Below are positions 1 through 7,620 of a DNA stretch of 64,000 nucleotides, piece by piece (position 1 is the first letter of the stretch; each line of letters starts with the position of its first letter). The notes under the pieces are model-generated. The model was given only the letters and a program-made list of their open reading frames with translations, ran no database searches and was not told the DNA's origin. Origin of the DNA: DTKD01 sp964494345 (GTDB lineage: Bacteria > Armatimonadota > UBA5829); NCBI GenBank assembly GCA_964494345.1, contig CAZBSI010000004.1, positions 124,001 to 188,000 of the forward strand, given 5' to 3'. Made by a program: the position numbers and the translations under genes.

Positions 1-420
1 AAAACAAACGCGAAAGCCCGAAAAGAGCGAAAACCCGAAATAATAGCGTATTTCAGGCAAATCGGAGTAGTGGCCGGGCCTCTGTCCCGGCCAGTTTCGC
101 TTATGAGGTAGCGATTGGAAGATGGCCACTTGTCTCAGTGAAAAGAACAAACGCGAAAGCCCGAAAAGAGCGAAAACCCAAAATAATAACGCAATTTAGG
201 CAACTCGGAGTAGTGGCCGGGCCTCTGTCCCGGCCAGTTTCGCGTATGAGGTGATTGGAAGATGGCCACTTGTCTCAGTAAAAAAACAAACGCGAAAGCC
301 CGAAAAGAGCGAAAACTCGAAATAATAACGCATTTTAGGCAAATCGGAGTAGTGGCCGGGCCTCTGTCCCGGCCAGTTTCGCTTATGAGGTAGCGATTCG
401 GAGATCGCTGCTTGTCTAAA
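1..420. repeat. Three tandem copies of a ~140-base intergenic repeat
   Basis: The motif ACAAACGCG begins at 4, 147 and 286, giving units of 143 and 139 bases and a third, slightly divergent unit ending near 416. Each unit has a purine-rich block (cgcgaaagcccgaaaag), then the imperfect palindrome gtggccgggcctctgtcccggcc, then a segment reading gattggaagatggccacttgtct. Fragments recur near 12992, 15891, 16343, 22627, 22954, 38010 and 60774, so this is a local tandem array of a dispersed family. No gene is supported here; a 96-codon minus-strand reading frame merely translates the repeat twice. The array may start before the window. Confidence 0.85.
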
Positions 421-434
421 TTCACGTGATGCGG

Positions 435-1511
435 TTAGATTTTTATTCTTTTGTAGCCCTCTTCGTAAGGCATTTTGTCCACTATATTAGCCAACCGCTC
501 TTCGCAGGATGGCATCGGCGGCAGAGGCTCGCCGGGGGTTTGATACCAAAACGCGGCGGCCGACCAGTCGTCTGAACGTTCGTAGATATTTATTGAGCCA
601 TCCGGCAAAACGCCTCCGCCGATTTGCTGCATTTCGACTCTTACGTCTTCGGCGAAGAAAATCGGGTCTGCGACGTGGAAGCGATAGAAGCTGACCAGTG
701 TCTGCCAGTGGGAATTGGGGTCCATAGCGATATACGGAGCGCCCGCGTATAGAGAGAAATGCTCGCCCGTGCCCCAGGCAGATCCGAGATAGTCCTCAGT
801 GCCGGTGCCGCAGATCGTGGGTAGGTCGGTGTCGCCGTCGAGATAGACCTTAAACTCACCTTCCCCCCACCACTGAGGAGACTTGTTGCGTGCGCCTATG
901 ACACAGCCGAGGAACCGGCCTTTGCCGTGTCGCTTGGGCAAAATGGTGAAGTCCTTTGTCATCTGGGTGGGGTTTTCGCGCCTGAACGCACAGTGAAAAT
1001 AAAGAGTGTCTTCAGAGATAGCGTCACCGAGGGTATAGTCCACACTGTAGTATAGGGACCCCATAACGGAGTCGGTCTCGTTGGTGAAAGTCATCTTAGC
1101 CCTACGGGCAAACGGCATCTGGAAGAAGCAGTTTAGACCGACTCCCTCTTGCATAGCCTGCAGAGCGTTGAAAAAGTGGTTGGTTCTGCCGTGGGCTATG
1201 CCGAAGAAGTCCCCAACCGGGCACTCGACAGCGGGTAGTTCGGCGCCGTCCCAGCAGGCTCGAATGACGCAACCCCGCAGCATTTTGGGGCTTAGGTCCA
1301 TAGTCATCCAGATGTGCCTGATCATCCCAGGGCCGGTTGTGTCGAGAAGGGTGACGGTTTCGCCGGCAGCGATTGTCCTCCAGGCCGCGCCCTTTCTACC
1401 CGGGCCGAGGTACGATTCTGCAGCGCCTGCTTTACCTTTCTCACCTGTAGGGTTTTCGAATGATGCAGATCTGCTTTGAATATCGAGATATTTGGTCAAA
1501 TCCGGTAGCAT
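435..1511 (-). CDS. GH172 / DUF2961 family glycoside hydrolase-like protein
   Basis: The 358-residue product matches the DUF2961 family, now classed as GH172, whose characterised members act on fructose- or arabinofuranose-type sugars. It keeps family-style segments such as GPGMIRHIWMT (about 61-71), the VGDFFG stretch near residue 100 and GTGTEDYLGSAWG near 235-247. No signal peptide is visible, so it is probably cytoplasmic. The ATG at 1511 is preceded by AGGAGG with 5 bases between, which supports this start. It is divergent from the selenoprotein-like gene at 1623. The family is confident; the substrate cannot be read from sequence. Confidence 0.88.
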   Translation of the reverse strand: MLPDLTKYLDIQSRSASFENPTGEKGKAGAAESYLGPGRKGAAWRTIAAGETVTLLDTTGPGMIRHIWMTMDLSPKMLRGCVIRACWDGAELPAVECPVGDFFGIAHGRTNHFFNALQAMQEGVGLNCFFQMPFARRAKMTFTNETDSVMGSLYYSVDYTLGDAISEDTLYFHCAFRRENPTQMTKDFTILPKRHGKGRFLGCVIGARNKSPQWWGEGEFKVYLDGDTDLPTICGTGTEDYLGSAWGTGEHFSLYAGAPYIAMDPNSHWQTLVSFYRFHVADPIFFAEDVRVEMQQIGGGVLPDGSINIYERSDDWSAAAFWYQTPGEPLPPMPSCEERLANIVDKMPYEEGYKRIKI

Positions 1512-1622
1512 GGCCGCCTCCTAAAATCGATTTCGAATATAATGCCACAACAACCGCGTTCATACAAGTCTTTACGGGTATATATGAGCCAGTAGCTGCA
1601 ACTTATTGAGGAGGTTTGGAAG

Positions 1623-2198
1623 ATGATAGAAGTTGTCAATTGGCATTCGTCTCTTGAAGAAGCGCGGGTGGAGGCCAGGGAGAGCAACAAAGATTTGCTG
1701 ATAGATTTGTTCAACCCCGGGTGACACGGCTGCCGGTTTATGGGTGCTTACACCTACACGGACCCGCGCGTGTCGCGGTTTATCAATCAACACCTGGTGC
1801 CCGTACAGTTCAACGTCAAAGAAGATACCGGAGCGCCTGTAAGATACCATTCCCAGTGGACCCCGACTTCTATGTATCACGACGTTGAAGATCGAGAGTT
1901 CCGGCGATCATACGGGGCGTTGAATGCGGATCAGTTTTTGGCGGAGTATTCCCTTGCTCACGCGCTGAGATACTTCCATACTGGTCAGTTTGAGAAGTCC
2001 GTTGTACTATTCAGGCAGGCATTGGACTTTACCAAGGCCGATCCTACCCGTCATGCAGAGAACCTCTACTGGATCGGGCCGGCTCTATATGAATATACCG
2101 GGAATTTGGATGAGCTTATCTCGGGATTTAAGACGCTGCAGGACGCGTATCCGGACAGCGACTGGACCAAAAAATCTCATCAGCTAAAGGCAGATTGA
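1623..2198 (+). CDS. Thioredoxin-like selenoprotein candidate (UxxC active site, in-frame TGA)
   Basis: Read from the ATG at 1623, the frame has a single in-frame TGA at 1722-1724 (codon 34) and then stays open to 2198, giving 191 residues. The TGA sits where a thioredoxin-fold protein has the first active-site Cys: DLFNPG-TGA-H-G-C, that is U-H-G-C. The downstream part continues as thioredoxin-like sequence with a cis-proline motif W-T-P-T near residue 79, then helical, TPR-like sequence (about 100-185) suited to a protein partner or multimer. A strong GAGGAGG lies at 1608-1614, 8 bases before the ATG, so translation starts upstream of the TGA. A SECIS-like hairpin follows the TGA, and a UCA-anticodon tRNA lies at 60600-60696. 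Inference: codon 34 is decoded as selenocysteine and the protein is a thiol/selenol oxidoreductase. A naive caller would report only the part starting at 1740. A nonsense-mutated pseudogene is the alternative but explains fewer facts. Confidence 0.82.
1722..1761 (+). promoter_or_regulatory. Bacterial SECIS-like hairpin after the in-frame TGA
   Basis: The bases right after the TGA can form a hairpin of bacterial SECIS type. One fold pairs 1741-1746 (TGGGTG) with 1751-1756 (CACCTA), with a CCG/CGG clamp at 1733-1735 and 1759-1761. An alternative pairs 1735-1737 and 1739-1740 with 1749-1754, leaving U1738 unpaired opposite C1751 and an apical loop rich in G and containing GGU. The loop lies about 17-25 bases from the TGA, within the distance used by bacterial SelB. 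The start TGACACGGC and the following CGGTT resemble, from memory, the E. coli fdhF SECIS region. SelB binding is inferred. Confidence 0.6.
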
Positions 2199-2245
2199 CG
2201 ATGAGCCACCTTGACTTGCGATTGGATGGATGATAGTCTAACCGC

Positions 2246-4285
2246 ATGTCAAGATCGGGCTGTGTGAGTCGGCTGGCGAGAAGACTGGCGAGGATATCGA
2301 CTGAGTTGCGGGAAAGGCACGGTGAGTTTCCGGCTCAAAAGGTGCCGCTTGCCCTGCTTTTGCGACGTTGGGAGACGGGAATTGATGTAACGTCTCTTAT
2401 CGATGGCTTTGACGATGCCGATGCGCTTGATTATGTAGAAAAAGAGCTGGACGGCGCGGAATTGGACGAGGTCCGGAAGGTATTTGAGGACTCCGGCAAA
2501 GATCCGGTCGTCTATTTTTATGCGCACTACCTGAAGGCATATAACCCTGCGGAGCAGCGTGGCCGCGGGGTTATTTATACGCCTCCTGAGATTGTGGCTT
2601 GCATAGTGAACGGGGTCGAGTCGATACTGCGAGATTGTTTCGATGAGACTTTGGACGATGCAGTGATAATCGACCCGTGCTGCGGTGTTGGTACGTTTTT
2701 GCGGCATATCGAGCGGCGAGGCTGTGAGTCAAAGAGACTGGTTGGGTTTGAGCTTATGACGACGCCGTGTGCGATAGCCAAATGCCTGCTGGGGAAATCG
2801 GATGTGAATCAGGCGGATTGGTTGTCTGAAATGAAGTTCGATTTAGGGCAAAATACTCCAGTGATTCTAGGCAATCCGCCTTATTCCGGCCATTCATCCA
2901 ATGCTGGCAAGATGGCTGACTTGATGCGAGATTATCGGCGGTCAATGGGAGAGCAAAACCCCAAGTGGCTGCAGGATGATTATGTGAAGTTCATCCGGAT
3001 GGCGCAGCATCATATCGAATGCGCTGGCCGGGGCGTTGTCGCTTTCATTACCAACCACAGCTACCTGTTTAACCCGACGTTCAGGGGAATGCGACAGAGC
3101 CTGATGTCGACGTTTGATGATATTCGAATCGTCGATTTGGGGGGAAACCTCAAACGGCAGGGCGTCTTTGATGAGAACGTGTTTCCTATCCAGATTGGTG
3201 TAGCGATTGCTTTTTTGACCAGAACAGGCGCGGTGGGATCCTCGATCAAATACCTGAGCGTTAACGGGAGTCGAGAGCAGAAACTGCGGGCGGTGGAATC
3301 TTTGGATGTGCGGGAGGCTGGCTGGGATGAATCTCCGGCAGTCGAACCCTTTCACCTGTTCGTTCCGCAGGATAGTGGGTTAGCGAAACAATATTACGAT
3401 TTCCCATCTGTATTGGACCTTTTTCGAAAGAGCACGATTGGGTTTGTCAGTTCGAGGGACAGGTTCGCAGTTGGTTTCAGCAGGCGGGAGGTGCTGGAAC
3501 GGGTTGCGGCGCTGCGGGATGGAATAGTTAGTGATGAGGTTCTGCGTGATGAATATGGTGTGGGTGATCTTGATATTGCGAATGCGCGTGACCTGTTGAG
3601 AAATGATCCGAGTTGGGAGGATAGGGCGGTGGAGGTGCTGTACCGGCCGTTTGATCGCAGGTGGGCTTATCATTCCCCGATTATTATGGAGAGGCCGCGG
3701 TGGCCGATGATGCAGACCATTGACTTTGAAAACCCGGCGCTGGCGATCGGAAGGGCGGGACAGGTGACTGGGTCGGATGAATGGGATGTTGTTTTTTGTG
3801 CGGATATGCCGACTGATCTGAATTTGTTCAGGCGCGGCGGGGCGAAGCTGTTTCCTAAGTATTTATATGAGAACGGCGAGCGAATATCGAATGTGATGCC
3901 GGGATATTTTGATGAATACACACTCTTACCATATGTTTATGCAGTTTTGCACAGCAGGCGATATAGAACGCGCTATGGTGAGTTTTTGAAGGTGGACTAC
4001 CCGAGGGTACCGATGCTGAAAGATGGGATGGTCGTGCGGGAGCTTGCTGAAATCGGGCAGGAATTGATGCGGGTGCATCTGATGCGAGATGATGAGAAAT
4101 GTGACGCATGCGATGACGTACATGTACGAATCGGAGGCTATCTATTGCCCGACAGGTATATTAAAAACAGAGCAGGCATTGATTCCGAGCGGCAGATTGC
4201 GCGGGTTAAGGGATGGCTGTGCAGGGTGTTGACCTTACGTGAGCGGATAGATAAGAAAGTTGCCGAGGTTGGGATATGGAGCTAA
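2246..4285 (+). CDS. Type ISP-like adenine-specific DNA methyltransferase, stand-alone
   Basis: The 679-residue protein has an N6-adenine methyltransferase core: a GVIYTPPEIV segment (108-117), SAM-binding motif I DPCCGVGTF (143-151) and catalytic NPPY (210-213). The C-terminal half (about 390-600), with VLYRPFDRRW and FCADMPTDLNLF stretches, resembles the target-recognition domain of type ISP restriction enzymes such as LlaBIII. Whole type ISP enzymes are about 1500 residues with nuclease and helicase domains ahead of the methylase; neither is present here or next door. It could be an orphan methyltransferase or the modification half of a system encoded elsewhere. The ATG at 2246 has only a weak ribosome site. 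It follows the selenoprotein candidate on the same strand after 47 bases. Confidence 0.85.
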   Translation: MSRSGCVSRLARRLARISTELRERHGEFPAQKVPLALLLRRWETGIDVTSLIDGFDDADALDYVEKELDGAELDEVRKVFEDSGKDPVVYFYAHYLKAYNPAEQRGRGVIYTPPEIVACIVNGVESILRDCFDETLDDAVIIDPCCGVGTFLRHIERRGCESKRLVGFELMTTPCAIAKCLLGKSDVNQADWLSEMKFDLGQNTPVILGNPPYSGHSSNAGKMADLMRDYRRSMGEQNPKWLQDDYVKFIRMAQHHIECAGRGVVAFITNHSYLFNPTFRGMRQSLMSTFDDIRIVDLGGNLKRQGVFDENVFPIQIGVAIAFLTRTGAVGSSIKYLSVNGSREQKLRAVESLDVREAGWDESPAVEPFHLFVPQDSGLAKQYYDFPSVLDLFRKSTIGFVSSRDRFAVGFSRREVLERVAALRDGIVSDEVLRDEYGVGDLDIANARDLLRNDPSWEDRAVEVLYRPFDRRWAYHSPIIMERPRWPMMQTIDFENPALAIGRAGQVTGSDEWDVVFCADMPTDLNLFRRGGAKLFPKYLYENGERISNVMPGYFDEYTLLPYVYAVLHSRRYRTRYGEFLKVDYPRVPMLKDGMVVRELAEIGQELMRVHLMRDDEKCDACDDVHVRIGGYLLPDRYIKNRAGIDSERQIARVKGWLCRVLTLRERIDKKVAEVGIWS

Positions 4286-4317
4286 CCGTATGTGGCGTCT
4301 AGCCGAAGCCGTCTGCT

Positions 4318-4398
4318 CCGTCATCCTGCGCGAAGTCGCAGGATCTGCTTGATTCGACAGTGTTTTCCGTGGATTCCGCGACTACGCGCGGAATGACA
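4318..4398. repeat. Interspersed palindromic repeat (hairpins CATCCTGCGCGAAG / CCGCGACTACGCGCGG)
   Basis: This stretch carries two palindromic modules that recur in the window: tcctgcgcgaagtcgcagga and attccgcgactacgcgcggaat. The same pair occurs at about 13173-13240, 16078-16150 and 16482-16560. It lies downstream of the methyltransferase gene and could act as a transcriptional stop hairpin, but no clear T-run follows, so it is listed as a repeat only. Confidence 0.7.
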
Positions 4399-4483
4399 AA
4401 CGCGTCAGGCAGTGATTTAGTATAAGGCTGGAGTGTTGCAATAGCAGGGTGCGGATAGTAAGATGAGTTGAAAATATAAGCAA

Positions 4484-6937
4484 GTGAGGGCGGAGTTGAA
4501 TAGATATACTGTTTTGGGTGTTTTGGCGTTTGTATGTTTGGCGATGCCAGGTATGGCACAGGAGGCGCTGATGCAGTGGAAAAACGATTTCAAGAAGCAA
4601 CCTCTGGCGGCCAGGCCGAAGATTGAGGCTCGATATAAGAACGCTATGCGGGATCGGCTGGAGGTAGAAGCGCAGGATTACAGGATGCTTGTGGACCTGA
4701 AAGCTGAGAGTGGTCAACGGGTTCGTGAGTTTGTGCCGGCTCCTAAATCCGGCGGCACAAACATATTGACAGGGGATGGAGCATTCCTGCAACTGACCAA
4801 CTCCAACGGTGATTCTTATACATCCTTGAACAGCAAAACGCCGTCTCGTATCAACATCTATCGCCGTGGGCCTTATTATATCGAGACACATTGGCTGGAT
4901 GTTGAGCTGACAAACCCGAGCGGAGAAGTCGCGCCAGTCAAAGGAGAGGTGATTTTTTACTCCTATCCGGAAAAGACTCACGTAGGGATAATATTTCACG
5001 TCACGAAGCCTATGGAGGTCAAAAGCGCCAGTTTGGTCTTCGATTTCGACGCTCTTACCTGTGCAAGCCCCGTGGAAGATGGCACGTGTATGACCAGCTT
5101 CTGCCTGCTGAAAAGATCGGATAATGCGCCGAGCTGTGCTTTAATTTATCCGGCGCTCAAAGGCGTCGACGATGTGACAATCGAGAAGCGCGACACGGGA
5201 TTGAGGGTCGCCAATTTTATCTATAACAGCGAAGTTCATTCGGCCAATGCGAAGTGGAATGAAGGGGATAAACAGGCAGCTTACTTTGAGGTGTTTCCAC
5301 TCTCCAAAAGTGAGGTCTCCGACGAGATGGAGGCTGAGGTCAAGCCGCTGATGTCGACCTCGGTTAGCGCATTGCAGGGCAGGTCGCTGGGATATGACCC
5401 GATTCGCGGATGTTATACTCTGCAAACGGACACCCCGGGCGGGTTCAATCACCACTATTACGTGAACCAAAACGACTACGAGACCGCCGAGTTTACCATT
5501 CAAAATAACGATATCCCGCGCAAGGCGTATATTCTGCACGAGACGCGGAAGAATGCCAGTTCGGTGGAGTGCGGGGTTGTGCTGGATGATAAGGGCTATA
5601 CCCTGCCGATCACAGTGCAGATATCCAAAAACTTCTGCTGTGAGTTTGAAGAACCGTTCTATAATCCTGCGGACACGCCGTTTTCTGAGACGATCTTCCC
5701 GTTGCATTTGGACGGCGGTGAGAGGAGAAAACTGACGAGTCTGCATCTTTACCAGAATTGGGGCACCCATCCGTTAAAGCAATTCTCGTCGCTGGGAGCG
5801 TGGATGGATTATTACCATATGTCCACCGGGGTGACTGAGACGACGTGCTATGTGCCGTTTTTGTTCGCTGGGCTGGATGGGGTGACTATCGCCGATTTCA
5901 GGCCAATGAGCCAGAGAATGTGGGACAGCCAGCCTCAACACGACAACGTGGCCGGTCACAGTTTCTTGAGATATCAGGACGCGGATGGAAAGTGGCATTT
6001 TATCGAATACACCGGCACGACGTTCCGCAGCACCGGGCCAAACTGGGCTGATATGAGCATGAGCTATCTCTCTGACGACGGCAAAGCTAAGGTGAAGATA
6101 GATGTGTTCGAGCTGCCACAGAGCGATGAATTGCGTAACTTTGTCCATCTTCGGATCGATTTCTTAGACTCGATGACGGTGAAAGACAATAATATCCCCG
6201 AAAGCGTGCGGTTGTTGAAGATAGCGACGTGGGTGCAGGGAATGAGATATACCAAAGTAGCATATGGCGGCCCGATTGGCGAGGCCACGGTGACGCCGAT
6301 TCGACTCAACGACGCGTTTAGCGTGAATGCCGCGCCGATTCCCGCAGCAAACGGCTGGGCCTCGGCGTATCCGGATACCCGCGGGGCTAATGCCTATATA
6401 GTGCGGAGATTCGAGGGCAAAATCGGCGGCGAGGCGGTTGGACCGGGGGTGTCGTTGATCGGCAGGCAAGATGGCAACACAGAACTTTATCTCGTGCCGG
6501 TGACCAAAGCCAAGGAGATCAACGCCGGAGATTACCTTGATATAGATTTGATCCTTATGCCCTATGGCGGGGGCACGCAGGATGAGAAACCGGCTCAGAA
6601 ATGCGCAAACGATTATGGTGTCAATTCACCTAAGGTGACATCGGTTACTGCAGGGACAAAATTGGCTGACTTCCCCACCCGACTCGCGCTGGACAGCAAA
6701 GGAAGGGCGGAGTTTAGCGTGACCGGAGGGCTAGATTGCATTCCTATTATCATTGAAGGGGCGAAGGATTACACATCACTGCGCCTATATAATGCGGACG
6801 GAGAAAAAAGCATAATAGAACTCTCCCGCGAGGGTGAGAAGGATGGCTATCAGGTATTTGCGAAAGAGGATGGCAGCTTCGGGTATGTGTTCCTGGTGAA
6901 TACGGATGGCAAGGAGCATAAATACATCGCGGAATGA
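4484..6937 (+). CDS. Large secreted protein of unknown function
   Basis: The 817-residue product begins with a Sec signal peptide (RYTVLGVLAFVCLAMPG, probable cleavage after a MAQ segment near residue 26), then a helical charged stretch, then long beta-rich sequence with many aromatic residues. No catalytic motif or named domain could be recognised. The start is uncertain: GTG at 4484 or, better placed for an AGGG ribosome site 5 bases away, TTG at 4496, which removes four residues from the n-region. Its position among glycosidase genes hints at polysaccharide or cell-surface work, but that is only context. It is transcribed away from repeat DNA at 4318-4398. Confidence 0.85.
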   Translation: MRAELNRYTVLGVLAFVCLAMPGMAQEALMQWKNDFKKQPLAARPKIEARYKNAMRDRLEVEAQDYRMLVDLKAESGQRVREFVPAPKSGGTNILTGDGAFLQLTNSNGDSYTSLNSKTPSRINIYRRGPYYIETHWLDVELTNPSGEVAPVKGEVIFYSYPEKTHVGIIFHVTKPMEVKSASLVFDFDALTCASPVEDGTCMTSFCLLKRSDNAPSCALIYPALKGVDDVTIEKRDTGLRVANFIYNSEVHSANAKWNEGDKQAAYFEVFPLSKSEVSDEMEAEVKPLMSTSVSALQGRSLGYDPIRGCYTLQTDTPGGFNHHYYVNQNDYETAEFTIQNNDIPRKAYILHETRKNASSVECGVVLDDKGYTLPITVQISKNFCCEFEEPFYNPADTPFSETIFPLHLDGGERRKLTSLHLYQNWGTHPLKQFSSLGAWMDYYHMSTGVTETTCYVPFLFAGLDGVTIADFRPMSQRMWDSQPQHDNVAGHSFLRYQDADGKWHFIEYTGTTFRSTGPNWADMSMSYLSDDGKAKVKIDVFELPQSDELRNFVHLRIDFLDSMTVKDNNIPESVRLLKIATWVQGMRYTKVAYGGPIGEATVTPIRLNDAFSVNAAPIPAANGWASAYPDTRGANAYIVRRFEGKIGGEAVGPGVSLIGRQDGNTELYLVPVTKAKEINAGDYLDIDLILMPYGGGTQDEKPAQKCANDYGVNSPKVTSVTAGTKLADFPTRLALDSKGRAEFSVTGGLDCIPIIIEGAKDYTSLRLYNADGEKSIIELSREGEKDGYQVFAKEDGSFGYVFLVNTDGKEHKYIAE

Positions 6938-6971
6938 TGCGACGGCTTGACGATATGGCTGGTATGAGTTA

Positions 6972-6985
6972 CGATATCATTATCG
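6972..6985. promoter_or_regulatory. Small inverted repeat upstream of the VapBC pair (possible operator)
   Basis: CGATA-TCAT-TATCG is a perfect 5-base inverted repeat 28 bases before the antitoxin ATG. AbrB-type VapB antitoxins usually bind palindromes in their own promoter with VapC, so this is the most likely operator, but the repeat is short and no promoter hexamers are clear. Confidence 0.3.
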
Positions 6986-7013
6986 ATCAGCATGTCGTAT
7001 TACGGAGCTTGTG

Positions 7014-7223
7014 ATGAATAAGGTCAAGGTGTCCAGTAAATATCAGATTGTCATTCCTCAGCAGGTGCGGGAGCGCCTGAAAATCAGCAAAGGGCAGGAG
7101 TTTTTTATAGTCGAACAGGGAAGAGGGTTCGTGGCCATACCTGATATCGACATCGAAGCTCTTGAGGGCTCAATTCCTGATCTGCCGCTTGATGGTTTTC
7201 GAGAGGAAAAGGACAGGCTGTGA
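7014..7223 (+). CDS. AbrB/SpoVT-fold antitoxin (VapB-like)
   Basis: The 69-residue protein starts with a swapped-hairpin AbrB DNA-binding domain (VKVSSKYQIVIPQQVRERLKI, residues about 4-24, partly quoted) followed by an acidic tail ending EEKDRL that would wrap a PIN toxin. The ATG at 7014 is favoured over the GTG at 7011 because GGAG lies 6 bases before it. Its last codons overlap the toxin start (GTGA), as in translationally coupled toxin-antitoxin pairs. Expected role: neutralise the PIN RNase encoded next and repress the operon. Confidence 0.9.
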   Translation: MNKVKVSSKYQIVIPQQVRERLKISKGQEFFIVEQGRGFVAIPDIDIEALEGSIPDLPLDGFREEKDRL

Positions 7224-7591
7224 TAATAGTTGACTCGGTCGGTTGGATTGCCTATCTGACGAAATCTGATCTGGCGTTGTATTATCGCGAATATATTCTG
7301 GACACCAAAAGCCTGATTACGCCCAGCATAGTGGTCTATGAGGTGCATAAACACGTGCTGAAACACGCGACCGAAGACGCGGCCAAGCTCGCTTTGTCGG
7401 CACTGTTAAAAACACGAGTTGTTCCGCTGAACGAAGGCATCGCAGTATACGCCTCGCGATTGAGCATTGAACACAAATTACCTATGGCGGACTCGGTTAT
7501 CTATGCGACGGCGTTGTCTGCAGGGGCGAGTGTGGTGACCAGCGACGCACATTTTGAGAGCCTGCCTCACGTGAAATATATCCCACGATAA
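7220..7591 (+). CDS. PIN-domain ribonuclease toxin (VapC-like)
   Basis: The 123-residue protein is a full-length PIN domain. Acidic metal-binding residues are visible at the expected places: D5 in IIVDSVGW, E41 in VVYEVHK, the Asp of PMADSVIYATA near residue 91, and the Asp of TSDAHF near 109. VapC toxins cut tRNA or rRNA and are held inactive by the cognate antitoxin, here the AbrB-type protein just upstream with a 4-base overlap. The start is GTG. No feature suggests inactivation. Confidence 0.92.
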   Translation: MIIVDSVGWIAYLTKSDLALYYREYILDTKSLITPSIVVYEVHKHVLKHATEDAAKLALSALLKTRVVPLNEGIAVYASRLSIEHKLPMADSVIYATALSAGASVVTSDAHFESLPHVKYIPR

Positions 7592-7620
7592 TATTCAGAG
7601 TATAGAAGAGGATCGATTTA

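Noticed and set aside
135..425. 96-codon minus-strand frame
   Set aside because: It translates two copies of the tandem repeat and shows the same repeated peptide; no ribosome site.
1740..2198. Short CDS starting at the ATG at 1740
   Set aside because: It would remove the first strand and active site of the thioredoxin-like fold. The strong ribosome site is before 1623, so the longer reading with Sec at codon 34 is preferred.
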